Source: Ignavibacteria bacterium
GTDB lineage: Bacteria; Bacteroidota; Ignavibacteria; Tepidaquicellales; Tepidaquicellaceae
NCBI GenBank assembly: GCA_016704345.1
Contig: JADJAH010000001.1
Span: 406,501-470,500 of the forward strand
Reading direction: 5' to 3'
DNA length: 64,000 nt
The notes beneath the pieces are model-generated. The model was not told the origin of the DNA, made no database searches, and was given only the letters and a program-made list of their open reading frames with translations. Positions 15,775-24,830 of the stretch are shown here, piece by piece. Both the position numbers and the translations under genes were made by a program. Each line of letters begins with the position of its first letter. Position 1 is the first letter of the stretch.

Positions 15775-17466
15775 TCAGAATAATACTGCAAATTTTCCAT
15801 ATCCGTATGAGTAATCTGAAAACGTACTCAATGTCAGGTTATTTTCTGTAACATAGGAATACTGCAAGTCAAACCTGAAGTCTCTTATCGGCTCGTAGCT
15901 TAATGAGACGGTATAGATGTTGTTGTTGATCCTTATTCCATCTAAAAAGTATGATTGATCAGGGTCAATTCCTATTCTGAACGTTTGGAATACGTCACCG
16001 CCTACATTTTTCTCAAGTGTTCCGTTTGCTGTAAAAATGTTTTCACCTCGTCTGATCTTCTGAAATCCAAGGTTCATTCTGAGTCTTTCAGACAAATTTA
16101 CTGCGGCTTCAGCATAAATTTGATCAGCATTTGGACCTACAGGATGACCGATAATTTGTCCAAAAGAAGTATAATTATTCTTCGTACTGAAATGAGTGTA
16201 AACGTACGGACGGATCTTTGTGTATTCAAAGATCACTGAGAGGTTGTCAATGCTGACGGGCCTGTACCAATAAAATCCCAGCTGGTAGGCAGTCTTGTTT
16301 GAGCTTTTCGACATATCGCTTAGATTCGAGAGAATATTCTCATCAAGAAAAAATGTCCCCTGAAATTCGAGATCTTTAAGAAAATGAGTTTGCAGGTCGA
16401 AATAAATTGTTCCGTTGTCTCTGTCTTGTAATGAATGTTCAACAAACTTATAGAAGATCACAGGATTAAGATATCCCATGTCAAGTCTGTCAGTTGAAAT
16501 AATAGTTTCACCAATTCCAATATCAAATAAATTTTCAAACGAGAGCATTAATCTGTTCGATGAAAAATATTTGGTGTAATTTTCACTGCGGTCTGCGCTG
16601 AACGGGCCGACTCCAGAGCCAAAAAAGGAATAATAATTAATAATTCCATACTTAAAACTCAGTTTCAAAAAATCCATGTCCGGAGCATTTCCTGACAAGA
16701 TGAGACTGTTGCTATACCCGTATCCCAGTTTGACTTTTTCCCTTCCAAACTGCGCAGAGATTCCCATTCCCTCACTTGGTTCAAAGTAATATTTCAAATA
16801 ACCCTTTGCGAAGTCATAGCTTCTTACATTCTCTATGTTTTCAAGATATTTAAAATTTGATCTCAATTCAGGCAGCATGAGCTCCGCAAGAACGGTATCT
16901 CCTGCCATTCCACCTTTGAGCACATAAAAGTAATAACCTAGCTTCTCAAAAAGTGTACCTCTCATTTCAAACCCGGCATCGAATATTTTTGCATTAGGTT
17001 TTGAGTCAGGCTTCAATCTGTTATTATAGCCAAGATGACCCAATGCACTGATGAATATATTGTTTGTGCCGCTCTTGTATGCAAATAAATATTTCTGCTT
17101 GTCAGAGAAAAAGTCTTTCAAACCCTTTGACATATCATAGTTTCCGCCAAATAGTGACATGGAAGTTCTCTTATTTATCTGCGCCGGATCAAAATTTACT
17201 AAGTACTTTTCAAGCAATGATCTTTCGGTAGCTGAGAGTTTTGCATTTGAGTTTTTGACTTCTTTTAGATAATTCACTACCTGAAATCTTGAAAGTCCGG
17301 AAAGCCCGTCATCATAATCTTTGATCAAACCTTTTACACGCATCTCCTTAATGAATAAGTATACCGGATCATCGATTGAAACATTTTCCACCTGTGCAAT
17401 TACCACACCGGAGATTGTCAGAAACAAAACTAAGCAAACTGAATAAATTACCCTCACTAAGATCAT
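15775..17466 (-). CDS. Outer-membrane beta-barrel protein (Wzi/capsule-assembly-like)
   Basis: A 563-residue protein with a signal peptide (MILVRVIYSVCLVLFLTISGVVIA) and then the motif DPVYLFIKEMRVKGLIKDYDD, a short helical domain at the mature N-terminus. The rest alternates polar and aromatic residues in strand-like stretches ending YGKFAVLF, with a terminal Phe as in outer-membrane barrels. It is clearly related to the protein at 22560-24323, which has the same signal/DPVYxFLKEM/KKY layout. The closest family I recognise is the Wzi-like capsule-assembly barrel; a general porin is possible. The ATG at 17466 has no strong ribosome site. Confidence 0.6.
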   Translation of the reverse strand: MILVRVIYSVCLVLFLTISGVVIAQVENVSIDDPVYLFIKEMRVKGLIKDYDDGLSGLSRFQVVNYLKEVKNSNAKLSATERSLLEKYLVNFDPAQINKRTSMSLFGGNYDMSKGLKDFFSDKQKYLFAYKSGTNNIFISALGHLGYNNRLKPDSKPNAKIFDAGFEMRGTLFEKLGYYFYVLKGGMAGDTVLAELMLPELRSNFKYLENIENVRSYDFAKGYLKYYFEPSEGMGISAQFGREKVKLGYGYSNSLILSGNAPDMDFLKLSFKYGIINYYSFFGSGVGPFSADRSENYTKYFSSNRLMLSFENLFDIGIGETIISTDRLDMGYLNPVIFYKFVEHSLQDRDNGTIYFDLQTHFLKDLEFQGTFFLDENILSNLSDMSKSSNKTAYQLGFYWYRPVSIDNLSVIFEYTKIRPYVYTHFSTKNNYTSFGQIIGHPVGPNADQIYAEAAVNLSERLRMNLGFQKIRRGENIFTANGTLEKNVGGDVFQTFRIGIDPDQSYFLDGIRINNNIYTVSLSYEPIRDFRFDLQYSYVTENNLTLSTFSDYSYGYGKFAVLF

Positions 17467-17632
17467 AAAGGAATTATGTTAAAAATGTTTCTGCATTCCT
17501 GTCCGTATTATTAGACTCTAATGCAAAATATTCTTGGGTAATTAACATCTTCAAATTTAGTGAGAATTTAAAGATAGATTTTAGTAATATTCGCACTTTG
17601 CACAAAAGATAAATAATATGAAGGGGCAAATT

Positions 17633-18601
17633 ATGAGAGCTGTTGCTTTAAGCGGTGGAGGCGACAAGGGTGCATTTTCTGTCGGTGTTCTGAAAAGACT
17701 TTCCAACAAAGGAGAATCTTTTGATATCATATCCGGAACTTCAACCGGAGCGCTGATTGCACCAATGCTGGCAGCCGGAGAGATAGATGAGATCTGGAAC
17801 ATCTATAAGAATGTAACAAAGAGTGATGTCATGCTGGAAAACGACCTTATAAAAGCAGTAATCCCGGGCAAAGCTCTTTACGACATATCTCCGCTGGAAA
17901 AGCTGGTAAAAAAAACCATAACAAATGAGAGATACGAACGAATTATGAGTTCGGGAAAACAAATATTTATTTCAACCGTTTGCTTGCAAAACCTAAGGTC
18001 AACTTATTTTACCAATGTTCAAATGAACGGCAACAAGCATTATGATATCATCAGATGGAAAGATCGCGAGCAATTTATTTCGGCAATACTCGCAAGCTGT
18101 GTTCAGCCGATAATCATGCCACCTGTTATGATAAGCAGATTGCAGTATGTTGACGGCGGAATACGAAACTTCCTTCCTTCAGACATTACTATTGATGCGG
18201 GAGCTACCGACATTACTGCAATTCTCACAATCCCTGCAAATGAGAGACAGTTCGATGTAAGGGTTCTCAATAACATGAAGGATATTCTTCTCAGAACAAT
18301 AGACATTTTTTCAAACGAAGTAAGTTCGAATGATCTGAGAATGACAGAACTCTATACAAAAGGAGCAAGCTATGTTGAAAGATTGCGCGAACGCGTGAGA
18401 ACGAACACAGGAATGACGGATGAACAACTTGACATCATATTTACATCTGCTGAAAATCCATTTTTCGGAAAGAGAAAAATTGGTCTGCGCGTAATTCAAC
18501 CGAGCAGGAATCTCGGCGACGGCATGTCATTCACAAATATGGAATCAATGCTTGCACTCGGCTATGATACACCCGACAGTATGACTACATTTTTTGCATA
18601 A
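17633..18601 (+). CDS. Patatin-like phospholipase family protein
   Basis: A 322-residue patatin domain. The glycine-rich oxyanion loop is SGGGDKGAF (7-15), the nucleophile elbow is GTSTG with Ser37, and the catalytic Asp is in YVDGGIRNFLP. The second ATG (17633) is preferred over 17618 because GGGG lies six bases upstream. No signal peptide is seen, so it is probably cytoplasmic or peripheral. Patatins hydrolyse acyl chains of phospholipids; the substrate here is unknown. It is followed closely by a radical SAM gene on the same strand. Confidence 0.88.
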   Translation: MRAVALSGGGDKGAFSVGVLKRLSNKGESFDIISGTSTGALIAPMLAAGEIDEIWNIYKNVTKSDVMLENDLIKAVIPGKALYDISPLEKLVKKTITNERYERIMSSGKQIFISTVCLQNLRSTYFTNVQMNGNKHYDIIRWKDREQFISAILASCVQPIIMPPVMISRLQYVDGGIRNFLPSDITIDAGATDITAILTIPANERQFDVRVLNNMKDILLRTIDIFSNEVSSNDLRMTELYTKGASYVERLRERVRTNTGMTDEQLDIIFTSAENPFFGKRKIGLRVIQPSRNLGDGMSFTNMESMLALGYDTPDSMTTFFA

Positions 18602-18632
18602 ACAAGTTTTCATCAATGACATTAAAATTGCA

Positions 18633-19628
18633 ATGACAGAACCTTCATATCTTTCACTTCATAGAAGCGGCGAGCTCATAAAACGGGCTGAGATGCTGAA
18701 TGAGTTGCTCTATTCATGCAATATCTGTCCCAAAGACTGTAATGTAAACAGAGTTGAAAATAATATTGCAGCCTGCTACTCGGGTTACCTGCCTATCGTT
18801 TCTTCTTACTGCGTACATCACGGAGAAGAACCTGTGCTCTCTGGTTGTTCAGAAGAAGAGAATGATCACGGAATCGGGAACATATTCTTCGGCAATTGCA
18901 ACTTGCGTTGCGTCTATTGTCAGAATTATGAGATTTCCCAAAATCATAAATCGGAAATTAAGAATGAAGTAAGCATCGAACGTCTTGCGGAGATCATGCT
19001 GGAACATCAGTCAAAGAATGTAAATGCCATCGGACTTGTATCTCCTACTCACTTTGTTCCTCAAATCGTTTCGGCTCTTGTGATCGCGGCAGAAAATGGA
19101 TTGCGGCTTCCGCTTGTTTACAACACTAACTCTTATGATTCAGTTGAAGTGCTGATATTGCTTGACGGCATAATTGATATTTATCTTCCTGACCTTAAAT
19201 ATTCCGACAATGAGTATGGGTACAAATTTTCAAAAGTAAAGGACTATGCAACTCATGCAAAGAATGCAATTCTTGAAATGTACAGACAGATTGGCAGCAA
19301 ATTAGTGCTCGAAAATGGAATACTTCAGAGAGGCTTAGTGATAAGACATCTCATACTTCCGAATGATTTTGCAGGAAGCAGAGAGACATTGAAATTCATT
19401 TCTGAATTGGATAAAAATATCAGCATCTCACTCATGTCTCAATTTTATCCTGTTCATAAGGCTTTAGAGATTGAGCTTCTATCGAGAAACATACGTGAAA
19501 GAGAATATGAGAAAGTGTTTGACCTGATGGAAGAGTTTGGACTTGAGAACGGGTTTATGCAGGAATTTGAATCGGAGAGTTATTACCGTCCCGATTTCAA
19601 CGATCGGACCGAACCGTTTAAGAGATGA
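18633..19628 (+). CDS. Radical SAM protein, PflA-like (COG1313 type)
   Basis: A 331-residue radical SAM enzyme. The cluster motif CNLRCVYC (Cys89, Cys93, Cys96) binds the 4Fe-4S cluster. An N-terminal cysteine group (CNICPKDC at ~29-36, then C48, C60, C72) is typical of the COG1313 family, annotated as putative pyruvate-formate-lyase activating enzyme. No partner glycyl-radical enzyme is nearby, so the substrate is unknown. An open frame begins at a TTG inside the patatin gene, but the ATG at 18633 gives the normal family start (MTEPSYLSLHRSGEL). Confidence 0.85.
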   Translation: MTEPSYLSLHRSGELIKRAEMLNELLYSCNICPKDCNVNRVENNIAACYSGYLPIVSSYCVHHGEEPVLSGCSEEENDHGIGNIFFGNCNLRCVYCQNYEISQNHKSEIKNEVSIERLAEIMLEHQSKNVNAIGLVSPTHFVPQIVSALVIAAENGLRLPLVYNTNSYDSVEVLILLDGIIDIYLPDLKYSDNEYGYKFSKVKDYATHAKNAILEMYRQIGSKLVLENGILQRGLVIRHLILPNDFAGSRETLKFISELDKNISISLMSQFYPVHKALEIELLSRNIREREYEKVFDLMEEFGLENGFMQEFESESYYRPDFNDRTEPFKR

Positions 19629-19630
19629 AC

Positions 19631-20260
19631 TTAGATTATATTTATTGAGCCGTTGCTTGCTGTTATTATTTTCTTTCGGAAATCATCAAAAACTGCGACA
19701 CGAACATCCACAATAAGCTGACAAGCTTCACCCGAATTGTTCTCCAATATTTTAACATCATCATCTTCGATGAGCTTCATGATTGCACTTATATACTTAT
19801 ACCCAAACTCAAGATTGATCTTCACTGTAATAAATATTTCCTTCACCTTTGCAGAAGCAAGGCACTGATCTGCCGCTTCAAAGAATGCCCTTTTGAGACC
19901 GCCAACTCCCAGCTTAATACCACCGAAATATCTTACAACTACAACAAGCGTGTTGGTAAGCGAATGCTTTACAACGGCATCATATATCGGCTTACCTCCG
20001 CTGCCGGAAGGTTCGCCGTCATCCGAGTAACGGAACATATCTCCTGAAGGATTTACTCTGTAAGCAAAGGGAAAGTGTGCAGCATCATAATATTCTCTTC
20101 TTACTTTCGAATACAACTTCATCCCTTCCTCCGCCGTTTGAACATTCAATGCAACAGCTATAAATCTTGACTTGGATTCCTTGAGTTCAAACACGCTCCT
20201 TTCCGAAATAGTCTTGTATGAACTTATCACACGCAAATTAAATTTGTTAAATCCTGTCAA
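19631..20260 (-). CDS. YigZ/IMPACT family protein
   Basis: A 209-residue protein with the YigZ core: KSRFIAVALNVQTAEE, DAAHFPFAYRV, SDDGEPSGSGGKPIYDAV, VVVVRYFGGIKLGVGGLKRAFFEAA. The C-terminal ~70 residues form the DUF1949 domain. Homologues related to IMPACT/Gcn1-binding proteins are linked to translation control, but the bacterial role is unclear. It converges with the radical SAM gene, with stops two bases apart. Confidence 0.92.
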   Translation of the reverse strand: MTGFNKFNLRVISSYKTISERSVFELKESKSRFIAVALNVQTAEEGMKLYSKVRREYYDAAHFPFAYRVNPSGDMFRYSDDGEPSGSGGKPIYDAVVKHSLTNTLVVVVRYFGGIKLGVGGLKRAFFEAADQCLASAKVKEIFITVKINLEFGYKYISAIMKLIEDDDVKILENNSGEACQLIVDVRVAVFDDFRKKIITASNGSINII

Positions 20261-20309
20261 CTAAAAATTGGTAGAAAACTAACAACTAAGAATAAGAATG
20301 ATTGCTCTT

Positions 20310-20343
20310 AATTTTTAATTCTTAATTTTTAATTCTTAATTGA
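20310..20343. repeat. AT-rich heptad-type repeat at the pcm stop codon
   Basis: Alternating TTAATTTTTAATTC units run from about 20310 into the pcm stop codon. Similar short AT arrays occur at 24370-24515, 41416-41450, 49483-49562, 49741-49772 and inside the frame near 53400 and 53480. Confidence 0.6.
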
Positions 20344-21004
20344 TCTCCTTCCACCCTTCTTCTCCAATCAGCGGAACAAATTTGAAATCAAAATATTTCG
20401 CCCTGCTGTACAGCGGTTCATCATCAGGCGAATCCTGCAAAGATCTTTCTACCAGGAATAGTTCCTGCGCGCTCTTTGAACCTACCGGTATTACCAGCTT
20501 TCCTCCGGGCTTTAGCTGAAGAAGCAATTCTCTAGGGACTTGCGGTGCGCCGGCAGTAACGATGATCCTGTCAAATGGAGCGAATTCTTTCCATCCAAGT
20601 GTTCCGTCTCCGCATCTGAAATGAATCTCATATCCTATTGAAGTAAGTGTTTGCTTTGCTTTTTTGTATAGTTGTTCGATTCTCTCAACCGTGTAAACAT
20701 CTGCTCCCAATTCTTTGATCACTGCAGATTGATATCCCGAACCGGTGCCAACTTCCAGGACTTTATCATCTTTTCTAACATCTAAAAGTTGTGTCATGAA
20801 AGCAACGGTGAAAGGCTGAGAAATTGTTTGATTACCTTCTAGCGGCAGAGCAATATTATCATAAGCATACTTCTTCATCTCATCGATCACAAAATTCTCA
20901 CGCCTAATTTTGCCAATAGCTTCAAGGACTCTCTTATCGCCAATACCTTCCTTCTCAAGCTGTGCGACAAGCAATTCCCGTAACTTATCCTGAATAATTC
21001 CCAC
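20336..21004 (-). CDS. pcm: Protein-L-isoaspartate O-methyltransferase
   Basis: A 222-residue PCMT. It has DNIALPLEGNQTISQPFTVAFMTQLL, the family's substrate/SAM region, and motif I VLEVGTGSGYQSAV, then DRIIVTAGAPQVP and LKPGGKLVIPVG. It methylates isoaspartyl residues in damaged proteins so they can be repaired. The start overlaps the cdaA stop at base 21004, so both are cotranscribed. The last codons and the stop lie in an AT-rich repeat. Confidence 0.95.
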   Translation of the reverse strand: MGIIQDKLRELLVAQLEKEGIGDKRVLEAIGKIRRENFVIDEMKKYAYDNIALPLEGNQTISQPFTVAFMTQLLDVRKDDKVLEVGTGSGYQSAVIKELGADVYTVERIEQLYKKAKQTLTSIGYEIHFRCGDGTLGWKEFAPFDRIIVTAGAPQVPRELLLQLKPGGKLVIPVGSKSAQELFLVERSLQDSPDDEPLYSRAKYFDFKFVPLIGEEGWKEIN

Positions 21005-21867
21005 TACTGCTGTTTAGGATTATCATCCTTTTGATCCTCAGTTTTGTCAAACACTTCACTTCCCGTTTCCTTCAGTATCTCTTTCATAGAACCGGCAACG
21101 GTTCTCATACCCATGAGGTCTTTTAGCTTTTCTTTGAGGGTTAGAGAATCAGAAACGATCTCGAGATTTCCGTCAACTGCAATTGATATAGTCTTTCTTT
21201 CTTCAGACACGATAACAGCCACCGCATCAGATACTTCAGTAATCCCAATACCGGCTCTGTGCCTCGTTCCCAGCCTCTTATTCATGATCTTTTCCAGATC
21301 AGACAAGGGAAGAAGACATCGCGCTGCTTCGATCCTGTCATTCTTTATTATGACAGCGCCGTCATGCAGCGGCGAGTTTGGACTGAAGATTGAAATTATC
21401 ATTTCCTTATTTATGCGGGACTGCACAAGCTCACCGGTTTCCATGACGCTCTTAAGTCCAGAACTTCTTTCGATAACTATCAATGCTCCCCAGCCTCTGT
21501 TCTTAAGATCGATGCATGCTTCGCTGATCTCATTTATACTTTCATCAACATCGCCTTTAGTGAAGAGTCTCCCAAGCCTCGTCTTTCCGATCAGCAGCAA
21601 CAGCCTTCGGATCTCCGGCTGAAACAATATGATCAATGCTATCACCCAAATATCTGTGATTCTGCTTAACAGCCAGCCTGTTGCCTGAAGATCGATCAAT
21701 TGCGCAATGAATGAGAAGATCAGGATCAGCACAAGTGCGATGAAGATCTGCGAGGCGACCGTGCCCTTCATCACCATGTATAGCTTGAAGAAGACATAAG
21801 TGACAATCAGAATGTCAATTATGTCCATGAGCTTGACAGACAGGAATCCTATTTTAAACAGTTCCAT
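21004..21867 (-). CDS. cdaA: Diadenylate cyclase CdaA (c-di-AMP synthase)
   Basis: A 287-residue protein with three N-terminal transmembrane helices (about 12-33, 40-60, 66-82) and a DAC domain. The catalytic motifs LHDGAVII (DGA) and GTRHRAGIGI (RHR) are intact, and KDLMGMRTVAGSMK follows. It condenses two ATP to c-di-AMP at the inner membrane. In other bacteria c-di-AMP controls potassium, osmolyte and cell-wall homeostasis. It lies between a methyltransferase gene (7 bases) and pcm (1-base overlap). No CdaR or GlmM gene is adjacent, unlike in Firmicutes. Confidence 0.95.
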   Translation of the reverse strand: MELFKIGFLSVKLMDIIDILIVTYVFFKLYMVMKGTVASQIFIALVLILIFSFIAQLIDLQATGWLLSRITDIWVIALIILFQPEIRRLLLLIGKTRLGRLFTKGDVDESINEISEACIDLKNRGWGALIVIERSSGLKSVMETGELVQSRINKEMIISIFSPNSPLHDGAVIIKNDRIEAARCLLPLSDLEKIMNKRLGTRHRAGIGITEVSDAVAVIVSEERKTISIAVDGNLEIVSDSLTLKEKLKDLMGMRTVAGSMKEILKETGSEVFDKTEDQKDDNPKQQ

Positions 21868-21874
21868 TTATTCT

Positions 21875-22555
21875 TCAGTGATAAGCTATGAATGATTTAT
21901 TCATTCCAAAAAATTTTTCCTCATGTATCTCTGCATCCGGGAAAAGTTCTATCATTTCTTTTCTTTTCAATAGCCTTATTGACTTCACAAGTTCAGCGGC
22001 AGAATTTTCATCGGCCTGTTTCTCGTACCATCCGAGTGAAAAGTTCTTCACAAGAGTCTTCTTCATTCCTTCCGGCAGCATCTGAAAAAACGGAAACAGA
22101 AAATGAGGCTCGACCGGAAAATAATAGTTTGGTGTTTGCACAAAGTAATGATTTGCGATCCGCCGGATGTTTGATGCAACCTTCATTTGTTCTTCAAAGT
22201 CTGAGAAATGTTCAATCACACTGTTTGAGTATGCAACATCAAATTGCTTGTCATTCATAAACTCCAGACTCCTTGCATCGGCTTGTATGAATTTTACTTT
22301 GTCGGGTAATTCATCAGTTTCCTTCTCTATGTTTACCAAAGTAAGTTCAATACTTTCTAAAAGCTCTGCAGAACTTTTCCAATGATAGTATGTTCCGCCA
22401 ATATCAACGACCTTTAAATTCCTTCCGATCTTTTCACAAAACTTTTCAAACAACTTCATCCTCTTTTTCCGGAATGTCTCAGATATAGATCCCTCAACAT
22501 TCTGATTTGCATAAGAACGCATTGACTTTGAAATTGCAGATTTCATCTCACTCAC
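21875..22555 (-). CDS. Class I SAM-dependent methyltransferase
   Basis: A 226-residue methyltransferase. Motif I is VVDIGGTYYHW, where the third Gly of the usual GxGxG is replaced, followed by the acidic strand end (LVNIEKE) and QADARSL, then FDVAYSNSVIEHF (motif post-II). The substrate is unknown; relatives modify small molecules or glycans. It precedes cdaA by seven bases and follows the outer-membrane protein gene by four bases, so all are probably cotranscribed. Confidence 0.8.
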   Translation of the reverse strand: MSEMKSAISKSMRSYANQNVEGSISETFRKKRMKLFEKFCEKIGRNLKVVDIGGTYYHWKSSAELLESIELTLVNIEKETDELPDKVKFIQADARSLEFMNDKQFDVAYSNSVIEHFSDFEEQMKVASNIRRIANHYFVQTPNYYFPVEPHFLFPFFQMLPEGMKKTLVKNFSLGWYEKQADENSAAELVKSIRLLKRKEMIELFPDAEIHEEKFFGMNKSFIAYH

Positions 22556-22559
22556 TCAA

Positions 22560-24323
22560 TCAAAGATCAAATCTAACTCCGAGATCCATCATGAAGTCAT
22601 CAACTGTTCTATCTTCGGAAATTTTGTCAGTGTATCTGTACTCAAGCCTTGTCTGAAAATAGAACTGCCGGATAAATTGATACGATGCAATGAGTATGAA
22701 ATAATCTCTGTTGATCCTGTTACCGTCAAGAAAATTGTTTGTGCGGAGATACGCATCGCCGAGGCCGTAATTTATGTATCCTCCGTAATTTGCTTTCAGA
22801 GTCCCGTTTTCATCCAGCAGAACACCATCTGCTGATCTCTGATGTCTATAAGTAAAATTTGCGCTGATGTCAGGCGTTGGGTTGTACTGAAGCTGCAGAG
22901 CAATCTCATCTGAATTTGGGGGAAGCGCATGCCCAAGCGAGTAGCCTCTGTTGGTAAAACTGCTCTTGTTGGAACGATGAGAATAGACAAATGGATCGAG
23001 ATGAGTATACTCAAGCGAAAGTGCAACTCCCGGAAGTGCTGTCCACATTGCGCCTATCTGCCAGCCAAATTTATTTTCGTTCAGAGAGTCATCTTCAAAC
23101 AAAGTTCCGAAAGTAAGATCGTCTATAAGCAGGGATGCCTGAAAGGAAATATTTCTGACAGGCGTAACTTCCATTTCAATTCCAAGGATAGCATTATTCT
23201 TGGTAGTGCTTTCATCACCGGAACTTAGATCTGCCGAAGTAAGGAAGCTGACCGGATTAAAATATGTAAAGCTGAATGGCTGCTCGCTTATTACTACTGA
23301 TTCCCAGAGTCCGATACGAAAGGCTTGTGAGAAATTAATTCCGAGATAGTGACTAACAATATTCTTAGAAGACAATTCTCTTTCAAAAATCTGGAATGGC
23401 TCACCGTATCCGTAAACGCCTATTGAGTCACCTGCAATAGAGCCGTAGGAAAATCTGTAATTCACAGATTTATACTTCAGTTCCAGTTGAGCCGCATCAA
23501 AAGCTTCTGCATTGTCGGAAAGAAAAAGTTTGTCAATATATCCGAAGCCGTAACTTGAGGCAGTTCTTCCAACCAAGAGAGAGAACCACTCATTAACTGT
23601 TGAGTAGCGAAGATACCCGGTGAAACGTGTGTTGCCAATTTCTTCGTTCAATGCTTCAGAGCTAAAATTGCCAAATCCTCGATCATAATAATAAGGTTCC
23701 TTTTGATCTCTGAATCCGTCCTTCCCAACGGCTTCCGGAAAGAAGAACGGAACGTATTCATTTGAATTGCTGTCACCGCCTGCGCTAAAACTTCTCTGCA
23801 CATGAAGCATTATTCCAACCTGATCAAAGAGTGTTGCCTGCGCAGATAAACCGGCGTTACCAAACATCATATTCGCAAATTCGTCAGGTACATCAGAATT
23901 ATTTCTGTAGTATGTTGAGGCATTGACTCCCGCAATGAAAGCAACTGAAGAATCTGTATGAAAATACAGATTTGTGTTTCTGTCGTCATTGAGATTAATC
24001 GGTCCAAGCACCAAACGATTTTGCTTGTTGGTCATGCCAGTTAAATCATATTGAAACTCTGTCGTAAAGTAGTTGAGTCTGGACCTTGAACTAGATGACA
24101 GTTCATTTGTAATATCATTTAAATGCTTCAGATATCCCGCAACAGATCTTCTCGAGATTGGTGATAGTGATGAGTTGTATTTTTTCAAATGACCTGAGAC
24201 CTGCATCTCCTTGAGGAATTGATAGACAGGATCGCCGATACCAACCATCTCAACCTGCGCTCTAACTGAGCAAGAATATGATATTAGGCCTATGATAAGA
24301 AGCCATTTGAAGATAAATTTCAT
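22560..24323 (-). CDS. Outer-membrane beta-barrel protein, paralogue of 15775-17466
   Basis: A 587-residue protein with signal peptide MKFIFKWLLIIGLISYSCSVRA and the mature start QVEMVGIGDPVYQFLKEMQVSGHLKKYNSSLSPISRR. The same layout is found in the protein 5 kb downstream. Many strand-like stretches with aromatic residues follow, ending MMDLGVRFDL. The shared text YRHQRSADGVLLDENGTLK / QKIRRGENIFTANGTLEKN shows the two are paralogues along their length. Wzi-like capsule assembly is the best family guess. The methyltransferase, cdaA and pcm lie downstream in line. Confidence 0.6.
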   Translation of the reverse strand: MKFIFKWLLIIGLISYSCSVRAQVEMVGIGDPVYQFLKEMQVSGHLKKYNSSLSPISRRSVAGYLKHLNDITNELSSSSRSRLNYFTTEFQYDLTGMTNKQNRLVLGPINLNDDRNTNLYFHTDSSVAFIAGVNASTYYRNNSDVPDEFANMMFGNAGLSAQATLFDQVGIMLHVQRSFSAGGDSNSNEYVPFFFPEAVGKDGFRDQKEPYYYDRGFGNFSSEALNEEIGNTRFTGYLRYSTVNEWFSLLVGRTASSYGFGYIDKLFLSDNAEAFDAAQLELKYKSVNYRFSYGSIAGDSIGVYGYGEPFQIFERELSSKNIVSHYLGINFSQAFRIGLWESVVISEQPFSFTYFNPVSFLTSADLSSGDESTTKNNAILGIEMEVTPVRNISFQASLLIDDLTFGTLFEDDSLNENKFGWQIGAMWTALPGVALSLEYTHLDPFVYSHRSNKSSFTNRGYSLGHALPPNSDEIALQLQYNPTPDISANFTYRHQRSADGVLLDENGTLKANYGGYINYGLGDAYLRTNNFLDGNRINRDYFILIASYQFIRQFYFQTRLEYRYTDKISEDRTVDDFMMDLGVRFDL

Positions 24324-24369
24324 TGCGGCAAAGTAAAGAAAATTAGAGTTGATTGAAATGGAAAGGCAA

Positions 24370-24515
24370 GTGCAAAATTGAAAATTGAAAATTGAAAATT
24401 GAAAATTGAAAATTGAAAATTGAAAATGGAAAATGGAAAATGGAAAGTGGAAAATGGAAAGTGGAAAATGGAAAGTGGAAAATGAAAAATGGAAAGTGGA
24501 AAAGAGTGAAGAGTG
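24370..24515. repeat. Heptad tandem array (AAAATTG, then AAAATGG/AAAGTGG)
   Basis: About twenty 7-base units run in series; the first six or so are AAAATTG and the later ones AAAATGG or AAAGTGG. The minus strand is open because T-rich units avoid stops, but the product would be pure F/H/S/L low complexity, so it is not a gene. Confidence 0.85.
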
Positions 24516-24557
24516 GAGAATTGAAAGTTCTCACACTGAATGTCTTCCGCTAAAATC

Positions 24558-24577
24558 CCCTCCCCTTTAGGGGAGGG
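24558..24577. repeat. CCCTCCCC palindrome
   Basis: CCCTCCCCT and AGGGGAGGG flank a 2-base centre, and a second GGGAGGGG follows. This is a widespread type of intergenic hairpin in Bacteroidota and Chlorobi genomes (from memory). Confidence 0.6.
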
Positions 24578-24830
24578 CTAGGGAGGGGTGAGATCCTTAC
24601 TGGCGGAGTCGGTGTAATCTTCCGGACTTCACCGGATTAGTCAAATTCTTTGTCTTCGCAGAGTCACTCCGTGATTCAACAATGCATCACGATAACACTT
24701 TTCTAAAGGAGGACTCTGCGGCTCTGCAGTTCATCGTCTGCTGAGTCACCTCTGTGAGGAATCGACTGATTGATCCAGACTGGCAATTCTTAATTTAATT
24801 TCAGCCGCTCAATGAGTATATTGATGCCGT

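Larger units (their letters stand above)
24324..24830. other. Gene-free spacer with repeats
   Basis: This 507-base spacer holds no credible gene. It contains an AAAATTG/AAAATGG heptad array (about 24370-24515), a C/G-rich palindrome (24558-24577), and imperfect dyads with the words GACTCTGCGG and AGAGTCACTCCG between 24600 and 24790. Promoters for the divergent outer-membrane and scpA genes must lie here, but none is distinct. Confidence 0.6.

Noticed and set aside
24343..24534. 63-codon frame on the minus strand
   Set aside because: It is the translation of a 7-bp tandem repeat (F/H/S/L only) and has no protein-like composition.
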